Notes: generated by a model not told the origin, from the sequence alone. A DNA stretch of 64,000 bases from Streptomyces tanashiensis (GCF_014648895.1 NZ_BMRZ01000009.1:62001-126000); one strand, 5' to 3'. Shown: positions 16,253 through 25,510, counted from the stretch's first letter. Program-made: numbers and translations.

Positions 16253-19200
16253 TTACGGAGTGGGTGCGGTGAATCCGGCGAGGTCGACCCAGTAGCCGTC
16301 GTCCTCCATCAAGCGCTGTTCCTTGATGAAGTCGCCGAACGGGCGCATCGACTGGGTGTTCTGCCAGTTCGACATCGAGGACCGGCCACACGGCTCGTTC
16401 CACGTCGGTGGCGTGGCACTCGGGCGCAGGCGGAGCGTCATGGTGTCGTCGGGGTTGCGCGCGACATAGGTCTGGATGCACTCCGCGCCGCTGTAACCGA
16501 CGGGGTTGGGGCCCGCCGAGTTTCCGGCGCTCTGGGCGGCGTTGGCGAACACGAACTCGTCACAGCTCTTCGAGTCGGTACGCGGCTCCCCTGCGTCCAG
16601 GGACCACTTGTCACTGAACAGACCGGTGCCGCTGTAGGCCTTCCACTTCCTGCCGCAGATGAGCTGACGGTTGCGATCCGACTGGATCTTGCCCGAGCCG
16701 TCGACGGACATCTTGTTGCCCAGGTAGGTGAGCGGCTTTCCGTTGCTGGTGTGCTGACCAAACTTGATGTTGGTCTTGCGCCACATCATGTCGATGTGTG
16801 CAGCGGCCCCGGGGAACTTCTTGGAGTTCATGACGTACGTCGGCTTGTAGCCGGGGAACACACAGCCGGTGCCCGCGCTGGAGACCTCGGTGTCGCAGCG
16901 GATGATCAGCTGGCCACTCTCGAACTCGGTCGGATTCACGACCGTAGTGCTGTTGACCTTACCGCCGAGGGACAGGTACGGGGTGATCGAGTTCCTGGTG
17001 GCGCCCCCGCTGGGCGACCACTTGAACCGCGTGGTGACGGTCCGCAGGAGCGTGTCGCCCTTGGCGAAGGTCTTCGACCCGTTCCAGTCGACGCTGGTGA
17101 TGTCGCAGTAACCGCGGCACTTGGCCGCGTAGTCGAAGGTGGCGGAGTTCACCGAACCGTCCATCGACTTCAGCCGGATCGTGGCGACCTGCGAGAACTC
17201 GGCACTCTTGGGGTCGAGGTAGTACGTCGCGTAGACGTCGAATCCCGCGCTTCCGAGCGGGACGACCGGGACGGTGTTCGAGTACTCCGTCATCCCGTAG
17301 TCGCTGTGGATACAGGCGGTGCTGCGCTTGCGGGTGAGGTTGTGGTTGACCGTCGAGCACGTCGCGGTGCTCATGGCTGCCATCGGCGCCACCGTGGCGG
17401 TCTTCGCCGAGAAGCTGCGGGCCGCGGAGAAGGAGCCGTTGGTGATGTCCTCCTCCGGCTCGACCGGCGCCGGATCCGGAGCGGTCGGGTCGGCCGTCAT
17501 ACTGCCGGTCAGCGCCTGACCTTCGTACGTGCCCGGGACGAACGCCACCGCGTCGAAGGCGATGTCCGCCGACCCGTTGCCGCCGTTGAAGTTGTCGAGC
17601 CGCACCTCGGGGATCTGGTCACCGAATTCATAGGCGCCCAGGTCCACCCACTTGTTGGCCTGGTTCGCCGTCTGCGAGATCGCCGCCTCCTCTTCCCCTT
17701 CGGGCGTCTGGATCCGGTACACGGCGTTGGTGGTCTGCGCCCCGTGGTCGGGTATGTGCGCGAAGATCTTCGCCTGGCGCGTGGTGTTGGTCAGCGGAGC
17801 GTTCAGCTTCCACGTGCCGGTCACCTTCAGACGCTCGGCGTCAGCCGGGTTCGACTCGGGCGAGCGGGTGTGCGTGAACCAGAAGTGGTTGCCGTAGCCC
17901 GCACCGATCTGATGCGTGTCGATCTTCCCCGGATACGTGGTGACGGTGGTCGGGTTGTCCGTACCGTCGTTGGTGAGATCCATCTGGGTGTCCCACGGGA
18001 CATACGTGAAGTTGAACGTGCCGCTCGACTTCACCGCCCCGCATCCCCGCTTGGCGTCCACGCCGGCGGGTATGGTCCCGTCCGCCAGATCGTCGACCAC
18101 GAGGGCGTTGGCGGGCAGAGCCGTGGTGACGCAGTTCGGCGGGTAGGAGCCGGCATCCGGCTGCTCGCCATAGGACGTCGGGAAGCGGTGCACACCGTTG
18201 CCGCACTTGGCCCCCGTGGTGCAGTTCTTCCACTGCGCCTCGGTGACCGGCTGGTTCCACCAGCAGTGCAGCCAGTGCGGGTTCGTCTTGCTGTTGCCCG
18301 CGTCCAGGGTGCAGGCACCCAGGCCCGGGTCGTTGGAGTCGTTGTCGCCGATCTTGGCCGGGTTGCAGTTGTTCGACGCGTTGCAGAACAGGTCGATCGG
18401 AGGCTTGGCGCTCGCGCGGTCCGCGTTGGAGTTCCACCATGCGCCCTTGTAGCCCGCTTGGAAGTCACCGGGAGCGAACATCGCTGAGATCGGGCGCGCC
18501 GCCCAGCCGATCACCTTCTCCTCGTACGGCCAGTCCTGCGGGTGCGCGGCGTGGCTGTAGTCGTCCTTGGAGGAGTCGGTGGCGTGCTGCAGGAACGGCA
18601 CCCGGTTGGCCTTCCACAGCGGGTTAGCCGGGTTGTTCGTCCAGCCCACGCCCGAGTGCCCCGCGGAGTCGGCGGTGTCGTAGAAGCCGGAGTTGTACGC
18701 CCAGAGGGCGAAGAACCAGTTCTCGATCCACTTGGGGTGGCCGCCGTTGATCTTCATGCCGGCGTTGTACGTCTGGTTCCACTTCTCCGACAGGATCCGC
18801 ACGCCGGCCGCGACGTTCGCGGTGTAGTCCAGCGCGACCGCTTCCTGGGCGACCGTGGACAGGGCGGTCTCGCCCGGCTTGGTCTTGCCCGCCAGGCGCA
18901 TGCCGTCGGTGGCCTGGGTGATGCCGTAACCGCAGTCGGCGTCCGCCCAGTCGATCCGCCAGGGGTCGAGCTGCTCGCCCGAGGCGGCGTAGTCGACACC
19001 GTAGTAGTTGCCGATCAGGGAGTTGGCGGTGACACCGGGCACGGCGAAGCGGGTGGCCTGCCACATGTTCGACTCCTGCGCGGTGATGCCGAGCATCACC
19101 TGCGCGGGAATGTGCCACTTGTCGGTGACGGCCGGGTCCTCGTTGTCGAGCTTGCCGTTGGGGTCACCCGCGAGGACGGTCGGCGGGAACAGGCCCTGCG

Positions 19201-20749
19201 GCTGGTAGCCGCCGGCGATGCCGGTGTTCTTCCAGTTGCTGTCGCGGTAGAAGTTCAGCTCACCGACGACGGCCTGGTCCACGGCCCATTCGACCTGGCG
19301 CGGAGTGGGCTGGAACGCCTGCTTCTTCACGTCGTTGCGGGCCACCGCGCAGTAACGTTCCCCGGTGCCTTCGCTCGGGCTGTCGGCCTGCGCGGTGAGG
19401 GCCTGCGCACGGGCGCCCGGCGTGGACCGGCCGTCCGTGCTCTTCCTGCCCATGGCCGGGCCGGAGCCGACCGGGCCGCCGGTGGTGAGAGCGGGCGAAA
19501 GGGCGTGCCCCTGTGCCTCGCCCCCCACGCGGTGCGCGCCGGGGCGCAGGTCGAGGGTGACGGACTTGCCCGAGTCCAGCATGCGCAGGGCCGTACGGGC
19601 GGAGCGCGGCTTGGCGGCGTCCTCCGGGTTGACCAGGGTGGTCTTCCCGTCGGACCAGGTGGTGGTCAGGGCCGCCTGGGCGTGGCTGGAGATCGCCGCG
19701 CCCTTGGGGAGCTTGCCGGGGTTGTGCACCCGCTTGGGCAGGGCCTTGGACGTGGCGTCACCGGTGACGAACACCTCGCCGCGCGCCGAGCGGGTCAGGT
19801 CCCAGGCGTACAGCCCGCCGGAGGCGACGGTGACGGGCTCGGTCTTCTTGCCCTGCCTCACCTTCGTACGGTCCAGGTGCTTGGCCCAGGCGGCCGGCTT
19901 GACGGACGCCTTCTTGTCCAGCTCGCGGTCGATGAAGGTGATGCCGCCGTCGGCGTCGGCGGTGATCTGGAACGGCACCGTGGTGGTGGACGCCAGGGTC
20001 TTCTCGGCCGTGCCGTTGATCCGTACCAGCTTGTTGCCGTGGGCGGCGACGATGCCCGCGCCGGTGGGGATCGCCGAGGTGATCTGGCCGCCGAGCGTGA
20101 CCGGCTTCGACTGCTTGCCGGTGGCCGCGTCGACGGTGATCAGACGGGTCTGCTGCTTTTCGTCGCCGTCATGGGTGAGCTGGGTGAACACCGCCTGATC
20201 GCCCTGGCCGCAGCCGGGCGAGAAGTAGGCGAGCGACGACTGGAACGGCAGCTTGGTGACCTTGCCCGAGGTCAGGTCGACCACGGCGGTGAAGGCACCG
20301 CGCACCATCAGCTCGGGCTTGTTGGTGAACATCCTCGGCGCGTACGAGACGGCCGCGTACTTGCCGGACTCGGTGACGCAGTGGTTGCCGATCCAGGTGT
20401 CCGAGGCGAAGCCGTCCTCGAACAGACTGGCCACCGTGCGGAGTTGGTAGCCGTCCTTCTCCTTGCCCGCAAGGAGATGGAAGCCGGTGCCGTCACCGGT
20501 CGTGGTGACCGCGGTGTCCGCGGACTTCTCGTAGCCCTTGCCGAGCAGGCCGGCGCGGTCCTTCGCGGGGATCACGGAGGGCTTCGGGGAGAGCTTCTTC
20601 CGCTGCTGGGTGGCGTCGTTCCACCCCTGCGCCGCTCCCTTGGGCGGCTTTGGTTCCTTGGCCTGCGCGGGCAGGCTCAGCGGTATCGCCAGCGCGGTGG
20701 TCACCACAAGGGTGATCGGCGCGCGCAGGCGACTACGTATCGGTCTCAA
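16253..20749 (-). CDS. Giant secreted protein with lytic-transglycosylase-like, golvesin-like and NucA/NucB-like nuclease domains
   Basis: This 1498-residue protein has an N-terminal signal peptide ending near AQA (residue 30). Residues about 40-420 look like a beta-propeller-type region. A transglycosylase-like section follows with ITAQESNMW near residue 558. A golvesin C-terminal-like domain lies at about 885-1070 (VDDLADGTIPAGV to DAVAFVPGTY). The C-terminal ~150 residues resemble NucA/NucB deoxyribonucleases (SKSCDEFVFANAAQSAG near residue 1395). The start is TTG 20749 with AGAAGGA 7 bases upstream. The lipoprotein gene ends 17 bases before it, so they share an operon. A secreted wall-acting nuclease, possibly a toxin or a DNA-scavenging enzyme, is the best reading. 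Confidence 0.78.
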   Translation of the reverse strand: MRPIRSRLRAPITLVVTTALAIPLSLPAQAKEPKPPKGAAQGWNDATQQRKKLSPKPSVIPAKDRAGLLGKGYEKSADTAVTTTGDGTGFHLLAGKEKDGYQLRTVASLFEDGFASDTWIGNHCVTESGKYAAVSYAPRMFTNKPELMVRGAFTAVVDLTSGKVTKLPFQSSLAYFSPGCGQGDQAVFTQLTHDGDEKQQTRLITVDAATGKQSKPVTLGGQITSAIPTGAGIVAAHGNKLVRINGTAEKTLASTTTVPFQITADADGGITFIDRELDKKASVKPAAWAKHLDRTKVRQGKKTEPVTVASGGLYAWDLTRSARGEVFVTGDATSKALPKRVHNPGKLPKGAAISSHAQAALTTTWSDGKTTLVNPEDAAKPRSARTALRMLDSGKSVTLDLRPGAHRVGGEAQGHALSPALTTGGPVGSGPAMGRKSTDGRSTPGARAQALTAQADSPSEGTGERYCAVARNDVKKQAFQPTPRQVEWAVDQAVVGELNFYRDSNWKNTGIAGGYQPQGLFPPTVLAGDPNGKLDNEDPAVTDKWHIPAQVMLGITAQESNMWQATRFAVPGVTANSLIGNYYGVDYAASGEQLDPWRIDWADADCGYGITQATDGMRLAGKTKPGETALSTVAQEAVALDYTANVAAGVRILSEKWNQTYNAGMKINGGHPKWIENWFFALWAYNSGFYDTADSAGHSGVGWTNNPANPLWKANRVPFLQHATDSSKDDYSHAAHPQDWPYEEKVIGWAARPISAMFAPGDFQAGYKGAWWNSNADRASAKPPIDLFCNASNNCNPAKIGDNDSNDPGLGACTLDAGNSKTNPHWLHCWWNQPVTEAQWKNCTTGAKCGNGVHRFPTSYGEQPDAGSYPPNCVTTALPANALVVDDLADGTIPAGVDAKRGCGAVKSSGTFNFTYVPWDTQMDLTNDGTDNPTTVTTYPGKIDTHQIGAGYGNHFWFTHTRSPESNPADAERLKVTGTWKLNAPLTNTTRQAKIFAHIPDHGAQTTNAVYRIQTPEGEEEAAISQTANQANKWVDLGAYEFGDQIPEVRLDNFNGGNGSADIAFDAVAFVPGTYEGQALTGSMTADPTAPDPAPVEPEEDITNGSFSAARSFSAKTATVAPMAAMSTATCSTVNHNLTRKRSTACIHSDYGMTEYSNTVPVVPLGSAGFDVYATYYLDPKSAEFSQVATIRLKSMDGSVNSATFDYAAKCRGYCDITSVDWNGSKTFAKGDTLLRTVTTRFKWSPSGGATRNSITPYLSLGGKVNSTTVVNPTEFESGQLIIRCDTEVSSAGTGCVFPGYKPTYVMNSKKFPGAAAHIDMMWRKTNIKFGQHTSNGKPLTYLGNKMSVDGSGKIQSDRNRQLICGRKWKAYSGTGLFSDKWSLDAGEPRTDSKSCDEFVFANAAQSAGNSAGPNPVGYSGAECIQTYVARNPDDTMTLRLRPSATPPTWNEPCGRSSMSNWQNTQSMRPFGDFIKEQRLMEDDGYWVDLAGFTAPTP

Positions 20750-20766
20750 CTGTGTTCCTTCTCTGG

Positions 20767-21762
20767 TTACTTGACTGCTTTCGCGGCCGCAAGGGCCTCA
20801 CCCATCCGCTTCTTGACGGCGGCGAGCTGGTCCTTGTTCTCCTCGATCAGCCGCTTCTGGACGGCCGACTCCTCCTTGAACCAGACCTCGATCAGACGGG
20901 TCTGCTCCTTGCAGTCGATGTCGTCCAGCGCGAGCTCGATCGCGTTCTTGGTGGTGCCGTCGCCGTCGGCGTAGCCCTGCTCCATCGCCCGGTACGGATC
21001 GGCGGCCTTGCGGCCCTTGCCCTTCATGCAGGCCGACCAGCCCTTGAGAGCCTTCTCGACCGGCTTCAGCGGCCGGGACTCGGAGAGGCTCATCGAGGCG
21101 AGCCCGGAGACGAAGCCCGCATCCGCCTCGTTCACCTTGAGCCGCCGCTTCGACCAGCCGGCGCAGCCGCCCTCGTGCAGCTTCTTTCCGTTGTGCTCGG
21201 CGCGCGCGGGCTTCGGGACCCCGCCGAAGTGGCCGTCGGCGCCATGGGCACCCTTGGGCGGGGTGACCTCGGGCTTCTTCTGCCCGGTCAGGACCTCCAC
21301 CTCGACGCCTGAAAGCCCCTCCTCGACGGGTTGGAGGCTCCGGGTCAGCTCCTTCGGCAGCCCGTACCCGTACTTCTGTGCCTGTGCGCGGTCGCTGAGG
21401 CCGTAACGCCGCTCGATCGAGACGGCGTTGCTGTAGGGCGGCGGGTTCGCGCCGGGACGCGGCAGATCGACGGTCAGCCCGTACTCGGACATGCACCGCG
21501 TCTCCAGGGTGCGCAGCGCGGTGTCGACGGCGACCTGATCCGCGTAGGAGGGCAGGTAGGACTCAAGCGGCAGCTCCAGGCCCTTGACCAGTCCGGAAGT
21601 GGGCACCTCCGCTGGCCAGTTGGCTTGGTCGACCGGGGCCTTGTCCTTCGGGGCCTTGTCCTTCGCCGAGTCGGAGGCCGATCCGGACGAGGAGCAGGCA
21701 CCGAGCGAGATTGCCGCGAGCATGACAGCAGTGGCGACGGTCGTTCGCCTGAGGACGTGCAT
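20767..21762 (-). CDS. Putative lipoprotein, function unknown
   Basis: The 331-residue product has a short basic N-terminus, a hydrophobic stretch and a lipobox (AISLGACSS), so it should be lipid-anchored outside the membrane. The mature part is Lys/Ala/Glu-rich with a GWSACMKGKGRKAADPYRAM stretch and helices near the C-terminus (RLIEENKDQLAAVKKRMG). ATG 21762 is chosen because GAGAAGGA precedes it; a longer start upstream lacks support. It lies immediately before the giant secreted nuclease gene in the same direction and probably helps that protein or is co-regulated with it. No family is recognised. Confidence 0.75.
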   Translation of the reverse strand: MHVLRRTTVATAVMLAAISLGACSSSGSASDSAKDKAPKDKAPVDQANWPAEVPTSGLVKGLELPLESYLPSYADQVAVDTALRTLETRCMSEYGLTVDLPRPGANPPPYSNAVSIERRYGLSDRAQAQKYGYGLPKELTRSLQPVEEGLSGVEVEVLTGQKKPEVTPPKGAHGADGHFGGVPKPARAEHNGKKLHEGGCAGWSKRRLKVNEADAGFVSGLASMSLSESRPLKPVEKALKGWSACMKGKGRKAADPYRAMEQGYADGDGTTKNAIELALDDIDCKEQTRLIEVWFKEESAVQKRLIEENKDQLAAVKKRMGEALAAAKAVK

Positions 21763-21962
21763 GGGTTTTCCTTCTCTACGTGACGTGAGGTGGTCCACGT
21801 GCGTGGCGCATGGCGGCCACGCTCCTTACGCTCAGCGGCGCGGCGCCTCTACCGGCGCGATGCGGGACTCGACTCCGCCGGCACGTCTCGTACGCCTGAC
21901 GGGTACGGACCGAGCGTTGTGGCGACCTCGGCGCAGTCGCACCATCGGCATGAGTCTGCGCC

Positions 21963-22070
21963 TCGCCTCCGCACCTCTTCCGTGAGTCGTCCGTCGCGGA
22001 TGGTGATCGTTCGTTCGCCCAACTGGGCCACTGCCGGATCGTGCGTAATGACAAGAATGGTCATGCCGGC
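21963..22070 (-). pseudogene. Fragment of an ABC-transporter ATPase (C-terminal end)
   Basis: On the minus strand the translation gives GAGMTILVITHDPAVAQLGER followed by TITIRDGRLTEEVRRR. This is the H-loop (ITHD) and the end of a MacB/LolD-type ATP-binding subunit. The Walker A, signature and Walker B motifs are all missing, and no permease gene is adjacent. It is a remnant of a deleted gene. Confidence 0.75.
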
Positions 22071-22770
22071 CCCGCGCAAACGGCATCCCTTGATTTCACT
22101 CAAGCCGAGGGGGATCGTGCGCATCTGAGCGATAGTTGCACGGCGAGCGTCACCACTCGCATGAGTTGCGATACAGGCCGCATGAGCCCCCCGGCCTGCT
22201 GAAATCCATGTGGATCACCCTACACTCCGGGGCGGCCGATTCAAGATCCATAAAGCTGACCTGTCGTGCGATCAGGGGCAAACGGGATGACCGCTGATCC
22301 TTGACGCCGCTTTGATGGGCCCTCGACTACGGAATTCCGAATTCACGGAAGTCTGGGCCGAATTGTGCCGCAGCAGCCGCGTACGCACTCAGGGCGACGC
22401 CGCACGCAGTCAGCGGTGCAGGGCTCCGTCGCTCGCGCCCTTGGCCCGACGTCGTCGGCATGGGCCCGGTGCGGCATTCGTGATGGCTCGACAGATGCAC
22501 GCGCAGGCAGGGCCTCCAGCGATCACGGAGTGTCGAGTTCGCTGATCACCACGACCGAGGACCGTGCCTGCCCGGTTCACACCCGTCGCCCCTGAGGTTG
22601 AAGGTGTGGGGTGACAGCGGACGTTGGCGGTGCTACGTCGTCGTCATGAAGTACGCGGATGGCGGCGGTCCGACGACACAACGCCCGCCGAACCGGAGGC
22701 CGCCCCTGCTGCGCTGGTGATGCGCCGCAAGGACAGCTCCGGAGAACACGCACCGAAATGCGCCCCGTCG
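22071..22770. other. Decayed non-coding stretch
   Basis: About 700 bases have weaker GC codon bias than the neighbouring genes and no frame with family resemblance. A short frame at 22312-22545 has no ribosome binding site and no recognisable motif. The stretch appears to be debris between the ABC-ATPase fragment and the integrase fragment. Confidence 0.5.
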
Positions 22771-23118
22771 AAGCATCGGAAAGAAGGAGGGTGGCGCGAC
22801 ATACTCGCGCCTGCTTCCCCTGAGCCATTCATCGACCGGCTTCCGATCCGCAATGCGAGCGGCGGACCACCGTATCCCGATCCTCTACGCAAGTCATGGG
22901 ACCGCGCCATCAGGCGACTTGAGCCTCCCGCATACAGCCCGCACGAATTGCGGCACAAATGGACCACCGTGGCCCTGACCAACGGAGTGTCCGTTCACGA
23001 AGCGTCTCGCCGGCTCGGACATCGTTCGATCAAGGTCACGGTGGACCGGTACGGCCACCTCACGCAGGACGGCCAGGAGCGCTGCCGTCAGGTCGTCGGG
23101 ACGACCGTCGGGCCGCAC
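22771..23118 (+). pseudogene. C-terminal fragment of a tyrosine recombinase (integrase)
   Basis: The frame shows KHRKEGGWRDI, PYPDPLRKSWDRAI, then SPHELRHKWTTVALTNGVSV, RRLGHRSIKVTV and DRYGHLTQDG. These include the catalytic His-x-x-Arg, the LGH motif and the tyrosine nucleophile of phage-type integrases. The N-terminal core-binding part and the first catalytic arginine are missing. The frame runs without its own stop into the 3' end of the C39-like peptidase gene and ends only at 23217. This is a degraded element remnant rather than a working integrase. Confidence 0.85.
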
Positions 23119-23122
23119 ATGC

Positions 23123-24508
23123 TCACACCAGGCCGAGCGACCGCAGCACGCGGTGCTGGGTCGGGGCCGGCTCGGTGGGCCAGTAGACGTAGCAGACGCC
23201 GCCCGTACCGCCTCTGACCTTGCCGTTCGCGTCGTAGCGCTTCGTGCGGAGCCAGATGTTCTCCCACTCGCGGCGCCGGTAGACGCGGCGGACGGCCTCG
23301 TTGTCGGGGGAGGCGGGGTCGTTGGCGATGATGTCGCCGTCCGCCGTGAAGCCGATGACGGTCATCAGGTGGCCCGAGGTGCCGTATCCGGCTCCGGTCA
23401 GCTCCTCCTTGCGGAAGGACTGGGACGTTATGGCCGGGATGCCGGCCCGGATCAGCGATTCGAGTTCCGTGAGCGAGCTCAGCCGAGTGACCACGGCGTT
23501 CATCTCGGGGTAGGTGGCCGCGTAGGCGGCGTTGAAGGGCCAGTTGCCGCAGCCCTGGTACTGGTGGTCGTAGGTGAAGCGGGCCGCGTGGCAGACCTGC
23601 GGGTCGGCGAAGGACGGGTTCACCCAGGCCAGCTGCTCGGCCGAGGGCCGGCGCCCCCAGTACTCGACGATCATCTGGGAGGAGGTCGGGCTGCACCAGG
23701 CCTCGCCGCCGTTGTCGTACTCGGGGTACTGGCCCACGTGGGTGTTCTGGGAGTAGCGCGGGACGTCCAGCTCGTGCGCGAGGCCGGGCTCGGCGGCCGG
23801 AACGGTGAAGCGGTCGGGGATGTCCGAGGCCATGGCCCCGAGCCGCCAGACCGTCGGGGTGAGGTCGCTGCCCGGGGCGCGGTAGAGGGTCAGGCGCAGG
23901 CGGTACGAGCGCAGCCGCAGGCCGCTCGCCGCGTCGTCGATCGCGAAGGTGTCGGTCCAGACCGTGCTCTTCCCGTCGGTCTGGTCGTCGACCGAGGTGC
24001 GCCGGACGTCGTCGTCGCCGGAGGCCCAGCGGCCGAGCACGTACCAGGGGGTGGCGGTGGCGTCGGAGTACGTGCCGGACAGCTCGACCTGGAGCCAGGT
24101 GCCGGGCGGTGTGGCGGCGTTCCAGGAGGCGATGACCTCGGTGGCCGGCACGGCCGGGGTGTGGACCGGCGAGGTCCAGCTCGCGTACTCCCAGGCGGAG
24201 GTGAGGCCGGTGTGCGGGTCGGTGTAGTCGAGGCGCCCGGCGGGGGTGGCGAGGACGAGGCCGGGGCGGTGGCCGGCGACGGCCTTCGTACCGGCCGCCG
24301 TGCCGCACCTCCAGTCCGTGTACGAGGACCAGAAGCGGTTGTCGACGGGCCCTGGGGCGGGGGCGTGGCCCCGCCCGGCGCCGGCCGGCGCGGTGGAAAG
24401 GTCCGGTGCGGTGGGGCCGGCGGCGGTGGCGGGGCCGGCGGCGGCCGTTCCCGCGGCGGCCGCGAGCGCCGCGGCGAGGACGGTTCTGCGCGGGGTGGAG
24501 CTGGTCAT
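23123..24508 (-). CDS. Secreted C39-like peptidase
   Basis: This 461-residue protein begins with a twin-arginine-type signal (PRRTVLAAALAAAAG) and an Ala/Pro-rich linker. A beta-rich middle region follows, then a papain-fold C39-like peptidase domain. Catalytic residues can be read as Cys in EAWCSPTSSQM (near residue 272), His in SGHLMTVIGF (near 385) and Asp in NDPAS (near 396). ATG 24508 gives the correct signal peptide; a longer upstream frame does not. Such proteins are exported by Streptomyces, with unknown substrates. The stop lies 5 bases after the integrase remnant, so the gene marks the edge of the disturbed region. Confidence 0.82.
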   Translation of the reverse strand: MTSSTPRRTVLAAALAAAAGTAAAGPATAAGPTAPDLSTAPAGAGRGHAPAPGPVDNRFWSSYTDWRCGTAAGTKAVAGHRPGLVLATPAGRLDYTDPHTGLTSAWEYASWTSPVHTPAVPATEVIASWNAATPPGTWLQVELSGTYSDATATPWYVLGRWASGDDDVRRTSVDDQTDGKSTVWTDTFAIDDAASGLRLRSYRLRLTLYRAPGSDLTPTVWRLGAMASDIPDRFTVPAAEPGLAHELDVPRYSQNTHVGQYPEYDNGGEAWCSPTSSQMIVEYWGRRPSAEQLAWVNPSFADPQVCHAARFTYDHQYQGCGNWPFNAAYAATYPEMNAVVTRLSSLTELESLIRAGIPAITSQSFRKEELTGAGYGTSGHLMTVIGFTADGDIIANDPASPDNEAVRRVYRRREWENIWLRTKRYDANGKVRGGTGGVCYVYWPTEPAPTQHRVLRSLGLV

Positions 24509-24735
24509 GGGCGGTGACCCCCAGTCGAGAACGGTGGGCGTGCGAAAGTGCCGAGGCGTGGCCGTACGGGCCTCCACGCCGGTGGACGGACGGGGCTGCG
24601 CGGGCCCACTATCCCGGCTTCCGCGGGGCCTCCGCCAGCACTTCGCCCCGCGTCGCCGCACCAATATTGGTCTCCACCACTGACGGCGGCACCTCCCTGA
24701 CCTGCGGCGGTCCCCCGCTCCCCTACCCTGGGGCC

Positions 24736-25365
24736 ATGAACGACCTCGACCGCGCGGCGCACGCGCTGCTCCGGCTGCCGCCCTCCTGCGGACCGGTCCG
24801 GCTGGTCGCCGTCGACGGGCACGCGGGCTCCGGCAAGTCCACCCTCGCGGCCCGCCTCTCCGCCGCGCTGGGCGACGCCCCCGTCCTCCACCTCGACGAC
24901 CTCGCCACGCACGAGGAGCTCTTCGCGTGGACCGGCCGGCTGCGGGAGCAGGTCCTGGAGCCGCTCTCGCGGGGCGAGACCGCCTCCTACCGCCCGTACG
25001 ACTGGCGGCTGCGGCGCTTCGGGGAGGCGCGGGCGCTGCCCCCGGAGCCGGTGGTCCTCGTCGAGGGCGTCGGTGCGGGCCGACGGGTGGTGCGGCCGTT
25101 CCTTGCGTGGCTGCTGTGGATGGAGCGAGGCGCCGAGGAGTCCTGGGCGCGCGGGCGCCGGCGGGACGGACCGGAGCAGGCTTCCTTCTGGGACGGCTGG
25201 ACCGTGGCGGAGACTCGCCATTTCGCCGAGGACCCCTCCCGGGCCTTCGCCGACACGCTGGTACGGGAGCGCCAGGAGGGGTACGACTGGCTCCCCGGGC
25301 CGTCCGTGACAGCGGGCGCGCACCAGATCATCACGCACGGTGACGGCTTCCTGTCCGTGAACTGA
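24736..25365 (+). CDS. P-loop NTPase of the uridine kinase-like type
   Basis: The 209-residue protein has a Walker A motif GHAGSGKST (residues 28-36) in the DGHAGSGKST form typical of uridine/cytidine kinase-like proteins. An HLDDL stretch near residue 53 and a VVLVEGVGAGRR segment follow, as in that fold. It ends with a short helical region. The substrate may be a nucleoside or another small alcohol; nothing fixes it. The start is ATG 24736. It is divergent from the peptidase gene and followed by a promoter-like site and hairpins. Confidence 0.78.
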   Translation: MNDLDRAAHALLRLPPSCGPVRLVAVDGHAGSGKSTLAARLSAALGDAPVLHLDDLATHEELFAWTGRLREQVLEPLSRGETASYRPYDWRLRRFGEARALPPEPVVLVEGVGAGRRVVRPFLAWLLWMERGAEESWARGRRRDGPEQASFWDGWTVAETRHFAEDPSRAFADTLVRERQEGYDWLPGPSVTAGAHQIITHGDGFLSVN

Positions 25366-25404
25366 GCGGGCGGAAGTCCGCTTCCGCAAGTGCCTCAACT
25401 TCGC

Positions 25405-25434
25405 TTGACCCAAGGGGCGTACAGGTCTTACGTT
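25405..25434 (+). promoter_or_regulatory. Sigma70-like promoter in front of a possible small RNA
   Basis: TTGACC (25405-25410) and TACGTT (25429-25434) are separated by 18 bases. A transcript would start near 25441. No long frame starts within the next 200 bases, and a strong hairpin stands 28 bases after the predicted start. Confidence 0.5.
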
Positions 25435-25440
25435 CTGAAT

Positions 25441-25510
25441 GTGCGGCTTTTCGGAGCCGCCGCGGACACGAAGCCCCCGGTTGTTCCCCCGTGATCGGGG
25501 GCTTCGTTCT
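25441..25510 (+). ncRNA. Candidate small RNA of about 70 nt
   Basis: From the predicted start near 25441 the RNA would hold a first hairpin (GCGGCT paired with AGCCGC, 25443-25460). It then has a Gly/Cys-rich linker region and a strong terminator hairpin (25469-25506) followed by TTCT. Both hairpins are perfect in their stems and the whole unit is tightly packed behind a promoter. It could also be the leader of the AAA gene at 25686 with an attenuator. No known family is recognised. Confidence 0.4.
25469..25506 (+). terminator. Terminator hairpin, 11-bp stem
   Basis: CGAAGCCCCCG at 25469-25479 pairs perfectly with CGGGGGCTTCG at 25496-25506 across a 16-base loop, followed by TTCT. It ends the kinase transcript or the candidate small RNA. 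Confidence 0.75.

Noticed and set aside
22624..23217. The integrase frame as an intact gene
   Set aside because: Only the C-terminal catalytic part is present, the first catalytic arginine region is missing, and the end overlaps the peptidase gene on the other strand.
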